Shown in pieces: positions 49,342 to 64,000 of a stretch of DNA of 64,000 bases (position 1 is its first letter; each line of letters starts with the position of its first letter). Both the position numbers and the translations under genes were made by a program. Source of the DNA: Numida meleagris (Eukaryota > Chordata > Aves > Galliformes > Numididae); contig NC_034411.1 of assembly GCF_002078875.1 (NCBI RefSeq), positions 2,064,194 through 2,128,193 of the forward strand. Direction: 5' to 3'. The notes under the pieces were generated by a model, which saw only the letters and a program-made list of their open reading frames with translations, made no database searches and had not been told where the DNA came from.

Positions 49342-49366
49342 TGGTGTCATGGGATTTAATGAACAC
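49342..49366 (+). other. Candidate primer-binding site (tRNA-Leu type)
   Basis: TGGTGTCA, then TGGGATT and GAAC, in the spacing expected of the complement of a tRNA-Leu 3' end with a short deletion and small changes. ERV-L elements use tRNA-Leu by definition. The site is degraded. Confidence 0.45.
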
Positions 49367-49759
49367 CCGTGGAATCCCAAGAACCAAAGCAAGTATTTAA
49401 GTCAGGGATGTTTCAGCTTAGGTAGATCTGAGGACATATGACTTACCTGGGGCTTGGCTTGCGCTTACCAAGCTCTATATAGTACTATTTTGGGGAGAGA
49501 GAGTGTTTACAATCTGAGATCCAAGCCAAAAGGGGAAGTCTGCGGGTCGAACTAGAGAGGCAGAGCATCGAACCTGAGCAACCTGATCAGTCACAGGAGG
49601 CACCGGTATCAATGTCAGTTGTCCCTGTGCAAGGACAGAAATGGAAACAGGTATCGTCACATCTAGAATGTAAAGAAGGAGCAGAGGAAGTAGAGGTAGA
49701 CCCAGGCGAGGGGCCCTCTACAAAAGCACCGTTATCATGAAAAGCAACAGAAAAAAACT

Positions 49760-50690
49760 AAAAGAAGAAGAGTGTGTGGAAGAGGAGGTCACTGTTACCA
49801 CTACTTGTCGACCTCTGGAAATGACTGGAGCCCAAGGTTCGAGAAGGGAGTTTGCTGCCCGAATGCGACTATTGTCACCTGGTTTCTTCGGTGTTGGGAC
49901 ACTGGGGTCAAAAGTATGACCCCATCATTGCTAGATGGTATTGAAGTTCACCAACTGGGAGGCATTGCTAAAGACTCAGCTATTGACAGAGGAATTAGTG
50001 AATGTCTGTACAGAGCCATCACCCTCTGGGAATGAGTGTTGTTAGCTGTAAAGGAAAAACATCCCTTCAAAGATGATCTGGAGCCTGAGATGAAGAAATG
50101 GACTACTATTGAAAAAGATATCCAGTATTTGATGGAAATAGCCATGGTGGAAATGTTGGAACAAACACCCCATGTTTGTTCCTAACAATCCACACCAAGA
50201 CCATGATCCTGAGAGAGTTCAGAGTGTGTCAAGCATGTGGCGGAGACTCACAGGAACAGTACCAGAAAATACACTGGTACTCTAGCAGTGATGTGTGGAA
50301 GGTATGAGGAACAACAGAGAAGATCCCTGGCATTTTTTGTGATTATTGCACTCCAAAACTTGGAATACCAGTTACCTCTGTCTCGTGTTTATATTTCAGC
50401 CATCCCAAAAGTAACAGAAAAACTAGATAAAATGGGGAAGCAGCCTGGTGGTATCCTGGAGGAACTGCCTATTAGTGATGAACCCGTGGTGGTATCAGAA
50501 GCACCTGATGAAGATCAGGATGATCAAAAGAGTCGACTGAAGGAGCTGATCAAACTGATTAAAGGTGATGAACCCTCCTCCTCACCTGTGTCATCAAAAA
50601 TCTCAGCTATTAAAGGCAGACATCTTCATGCTCCAGCAAGTGACAGTAGTAAATCTATGTTGCGTATTGCCTTTTGGAATTAATTACGTG
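49760..50690 (+). pseudogene. ERV-L-like gag remnant
   Basis: Frames at 49772-50035 and onward carry words such as LLDGIEVHQLGGIAKD and WTTIEKDIQYLMEIA, which I match to avian ERV-L gag by recall. A TGA at 50034-50036 and later frameshifts break the gene. The open frame 50237-50683 (148 codons) is an acidic C-terminal part without a recognised zinc knuckle. It is not expected to give a functional product. Confidence 0.6.
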
Positions 50691-50929
50691 AGCATGGAGA
50701 AGATATGAAGTGACAGCATTAAAAACCCACTCCTGTACTTCGAGCATGGGTGAGAGAATTACAAAACAGATCAACCACCGGTGTGATCGCTCCTGTTACT
50801 GCTATTCGCGGTCATGACTCACAAGAGAAGAAGAATGCAGGTAACAAATAGAAGGGCCCTGCCCTGAGCTGGAGGGGGGGAAAGGGATAATAGAGTGAAT
50901 TGGACCATGTGGATTTGATGGCCTGGCAC

Positions 50930-52370
50930 ATCAGACCCACAGAAATATAAGGCACTGGTGGACACTGGTGCGCAGTGCACTCTAATGCCCTCGGGTCATG
51001 AGGGGCAAAATCGATTCATGTTTCTGGAGTGACTGGGGGCTCTCAAGAATTGACTATATGGAGGCCGAAATAAGCCTCACTGGTAAAGATTGGCAAAAAC
51101 ATCCTATTGTGACTGGCCCAGGGGCTCCATGTGTACTTGCTATTGATTACCTCAGATAGGGGCATTTCAAGGATCCCAAGGGGTGTCAATGGGCCTTTGG
51201 AATAGCTGCTGTAGACACAGATAATGTTAAGCAGCTGTCTGTTTTGCCTGGCCTGTCAGAAGATCCGTCTGTTGTGGGGTTGCTAAAAGTAAAAGAGCAA
51301 CAGGTGCTGATTGCCACAAAAATGGTGCACAGATGGCAGTACGGCACCAACAGGGATTCCTTGCTCCCCATTCATAAGTTAATTCGTCAACTAGAGAGCC
51401 AGGGAGTGATCAGCAAAACTCACTCACCTTTTAACAGCCCCATATGGCCAGTGCGTAAGGCCAGTGGAGAATGGAGGCTGACGGTAGACTGCCCTGGCCT
51501 GAATGAAGTCACACCCCCACTGAGTGCTGCTGTGCCGGACATGCTAGAACTCCAGAATGAACTGGAGTCAAAAGCAGCCAAGTGGTATGCCACCACTGAC
51601 ATTGCTAATGCCTTCTTTTCTGTTCCTTTGGCCACAGAATGTAGGCCACAGTTTGCTTTTACCTGCAGGGGTGTTCAGTACACCTGGAATGGTTTGCCCC
51701 AGGGTGGAAACACAGCCCAACCACTTGCTATGGGTTGATCCAAACTGCAGTGGAACAGGGTGGTGCTCCTGAGCACTTACAGTACATTGATGACATTATT
51801 GTGTGGGGCAATACAGCAAAGGAAGTTTTCAAGAAAGGAGAGAGAATAATCCAGATCCTTCTGCGATTGGTTTAGTTATTAAGCAAAATGAAAGGACCTG
51901 CGCAGGAAATTCAGTTCCCAGGTATAAAGGATAAAGGCAAGATGGACATTGTAACATCACAACGGATGTGGTCAACAAAATCACTGCTATGTCTCCATCC
52001 GCTAGCAAGAAAGAGACACAATCTTTTCTGAGCATAGTGGGCTTTTGGAGAATGCATGTTCCAAACTATAGCTTCATTGTGAGCCCCTTTATCAGGTGAT
52101 ACAGAGGAAGAATCATTTTACGTGGGGCCTTGAGCAGCAGCAGGCTTTTGAGCAGATTGAACAGGAGATAGCCTGTGCCCTGGCCCTGGGGGCAGTATGG
52201 ATGGGTCAGGTTGTAAAGAACATCCTGTACGCTGCTGCTGGAGAGAAAGGTCCCACTTGGAGTTTGTGGCAAAGAGCCTCAGGAGGGACCCGAGGCTGAC
52301 CCCTGGGATTCTGGAGTCGAGCGTACAGGTGGTCTGAAGAGTGCTACACTCCAACTGAGAAGGAGATCTT
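50930..52370 (+). pseudogene. ERV-L-like protease and reverse transcriptase remnant
   Basis: A protease active-site DTGA lies at 50961-50972. The reverse transcriptase fingers and palm follow in the open frame 51244-51738 (164 codons, with the TDIANAFFSVPL aspartate motif). The YIDD polymerase box lies at 51783-51794 in a shifted frame. Further frame changes occur downstream. The gene is inactive as seen. Confidence 0.85.
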
Positions 52371-52850
52371 AGCCACGCATGAGAGGGTTCAAGGTGGCTT
52401 CCAGAGTAATTGGTACTGAAATGCAGCTCCTCCTAGCACCTCAACTGCCAGTGCTCAACTGGATGTTTAAGGGAAAGGTTCCCTCCACCCATCATGCTAC
52501 TGATCCCACTTGGAGTAAGCGGGTTGCGTTGATTACACAACAAGCTCAAATGGGGAACCTCAGTTGTCCAGGAATCTTAGAATTGATTGTGGAGTGGCCT
52601 GCAGGTAAAAAGTTTGGAACATCACCAGCAGAAGAGGTATCATGTGCTAAAGAGGCCCCACCATACAGTGAATTACCAGAAAATGAAAAGAAGTATGCCC
52701 TGTTCCCAGATGGATTATGTTGTGTTGTGGGGAAGCATTGCAGATGGAAATCTACTGTGTAGAGCCCTACACGACAAGTTGCAGAGGCCACGAGGAAAAG
52801 GAGAATCAAGCCAATTTGCGGAGTTGACACAGCACTCCAGAAAGAATTGA
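52371..52850 (+). pseudogene. ERV-L-like RNase H region remnant, cut short
   Basis: The open frame 52379-52762 carries the connection and the start of RNase H (FPDGLCC in place of the usual FTDGS-type motif, so an active-site Asp is retained but its neighbours have changed). A frame at 52587-52850 covers the following part. The rest of RNase H and the integrase N-terminus are missing. Confidence 0.7.
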
Positions 52851-52859
52851 GTCAGATAA

Positions 52860-53325
52860 CAGGACTCATTTCAAAAATATCTTGTAAATACTTGGGCCAA
52901 GGATCCTGGCATTGCGTGGATTTATCATATCCCCTATCATACACCAGATTCTGGTAAAATCAAATTATGCAATGGGTTGTTTAAAAACAATGTTGAAAGC
53001 AATGGGTGGCAGAATGTTTAAGCACTGGGAGAAGCATTTGGCAGAAGCCACCTGGTTGGTCAACACTCCAGGATCTATCAGTCAGTCTGGTCCTGCCCAA
53101 TCCAGCTCTCTATATACTGTAGGGGGAGGTAAGGTCCCTGTAGTACGTGTGAAGAGCATGCTTGAAAAAGCGATTTGGGTCTTTCCAGCTTCTGGAAAGG
53201 GCAGACCTCTCTGTGGAACTGTGTTTGCTCAGGGACCTGGGTCCACTTGGTGGGTGATGCAGAAAAATGAGGATATTCAGGGTGTACCACAAGGGAATTT
53301 GATGCTGGGGGAGTGCAATCAGTAA
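52860..53325 (+). pseudogene. ERV-L-like integrase C-terminal remnant
   Basis: The open frame 52912-53325 includes HWEKHLAEATWLVNTPGS and GPGSTWWVMQKNED, matching the C-terminal part of ERV-L integrase. It joins almost directly to RNase H sequence, showing an internal deletion of the integrase core. Confidence 0.75.
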
Positions 53326-53440
53326 TTCCATGCGTGTATGTGTGTATATATGCATAAAAGTGTGTGTGTTTAATGCATGTTAATTATTGTTTGTATGTAT
53401 ATATTAAGCATGATGTAGTGATGTGGAATGAGGGTTGGAA

Positions 53441-53830
53441 TGCTGTGGTTTTATGATTTCCATTATCAGTATTCCACATCATCACACTGTGTAGTGCACC
53501 GAGAATCTCAGAAGAAATGTACTACAGCTCCCAGAAAACCTTGCTGTTCCATTTCAATTTTCCAGTTGGTGGGAAAGATAAAACACTGGAAGTCACAAGA
53601 CTAGCTCTCTTTGCTCCCTGGCAGATCAGAGTAAGAAGTTTGTTTTTTTTTTTTAGAAACTCTCTCATTTGTTTTATTTATTAGCTTAAATCCCAATTAA
53701 CTTGTATTTTTTTGCTATTATAATTAGTAAGCCAAGTTTGTTTTCCTCCTCAAATTGTTGCCACTGTTTGTTTTTTTTTTCCCTCCCCTCTTTTTTTTGG
53801 GTTGTAATACTGTGATAAACCTTTCCTGCA
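53441..53830 (+). repeat. 3' LTR of the provirus, abutting the first coding exon of SANBR
   Basis: It begins TGCTGTGG after a purine stretch (GAGGGTTGGAA). It contains a TATA-like GATAAAAC at 53577-53584 and a strong donor-like CAGA|GTAAGA at 53630/53631, then T-rich tracts. The end is set only roughly, about 85 bp before the SANBR exon at 53916; no target duplication could be matched. Confidence 0.6.
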
Positions 53831-53865
53831 GTAACATTGATTACCTTCAGCACTCCACAAGTTAA

Positions 53866-64000
<10,135 letters not shown>

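Larger units (their letters stand above)
48725..53830 (+). mobile_element. Decayed ERV-L-like endogenous retrovirus in SANBR intron 1
   Basis: An old class III-like provirus in sense with SANBR. The LTR start (TGTCATGG at 48725; TGCTGTGG at 53441) is shared for about 85 bp between the two ends. A tRNA-Leu-type primer site candidate lies at 49342-49366. Remnants of gag, protease (DTGA), reverse transcriptase (YIDD), RNase H and the integrase C-terminus follow in order. No env is seen. Stops and frameshifts break every gene, and sequence is missing between RNase H and the integrase C-terminus, so the copy is defective. The 5' LTR diverges from the 3' LTR after about 85 bp, suggesting deletion or replacement. 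The right boundary is approximate. Confidence 0.8.

Noticed and set aside
50237..50683. 148-codon frame considered as a host gene
   Set aside because: It lies between retroviral gag-like and protease/RT remnants in the same orientation and is best explained as part of the decayed provirus.
53335..53400. TG/TA-rich stretch before the 3' LTR as a polypurine tract or promoter
   Set aside because: It is a simple microsatellite-like run. The likelier polypurine remnant is the GAGGGTTGGAA directly before 53441.

Overview
The window is nuclear DNA of a bird, probably a galliform such as chicken. It holds intron-rich vertebrate genes with GT-AG splice sites and two CpG-island promoters. Its repeats are those of bird genomes: CR1 LINEs ending in the ATTCTAT-type octamer repeat, a Galluhop-like mariner, a Charlie-like hAT element and an ERV-L-like provirus. 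Species and chromosome are inferences. The gene order PUS10 (minus), PEX13 (plus), SANBR/KIAA1841 (plus) matches the block next to REL on human 2p16.

Layout. Positions 893-37033 carry the complete coding sequence of PUS10 on the minus strand: 17 coding exons, 1602 nt with stop, 533 residues. I assembled it exon by exon, and every splice phase closes. Its 3' UTR probably ends near 550. A CpG island at about 37130-37780 lies between the PUS10 and PEX13 start codons, which are 434 bp apart, and looks like a shared divergent promoter. PEX13 occupies 37468-41462 (4 exons, 397 residues), followed by a 3' UTR reaching 41.8 kb or about 44.24 kb. A second CpG island at about 44580-45470 is the probable SANBR promoter. 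SANBR coding starts at 53932, and eight coding exons (334 residues) are present before the right edge cuts the gene.

Mobile DNA sits mostly in introns. The main pieces are: a nest in the PUS10 intron at 5645-8901 (hAT containing a mariner and a CR1); a CR1 inside an older opposite-strand CR1 at 14.3-16.5 kb; further CR1 copies at 24.0, 27.2, 27.9 and 56.0 kb; and a decayed ERV-L-like provirus at 48.7-53.8 kb, in the sense direction of SANBR and ending just before its first coding exon.

The three genes do not form one pathway. PUS10 is a pseudouridine synthase, PEX13 is a peroxisomal import membrane protein, and SANBR is a SANT/BTB regulator of class-switch recombination. I see no prokaryotic-type system, CRISPR array, rRNA or tRNA gene. 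The observations most worth checking are a candidate alternative last exon of SANBR that would give a SANT-only protein, a possible LTR-derived SANBR promoter and first exon, and the nested DNA-transposon cluster.
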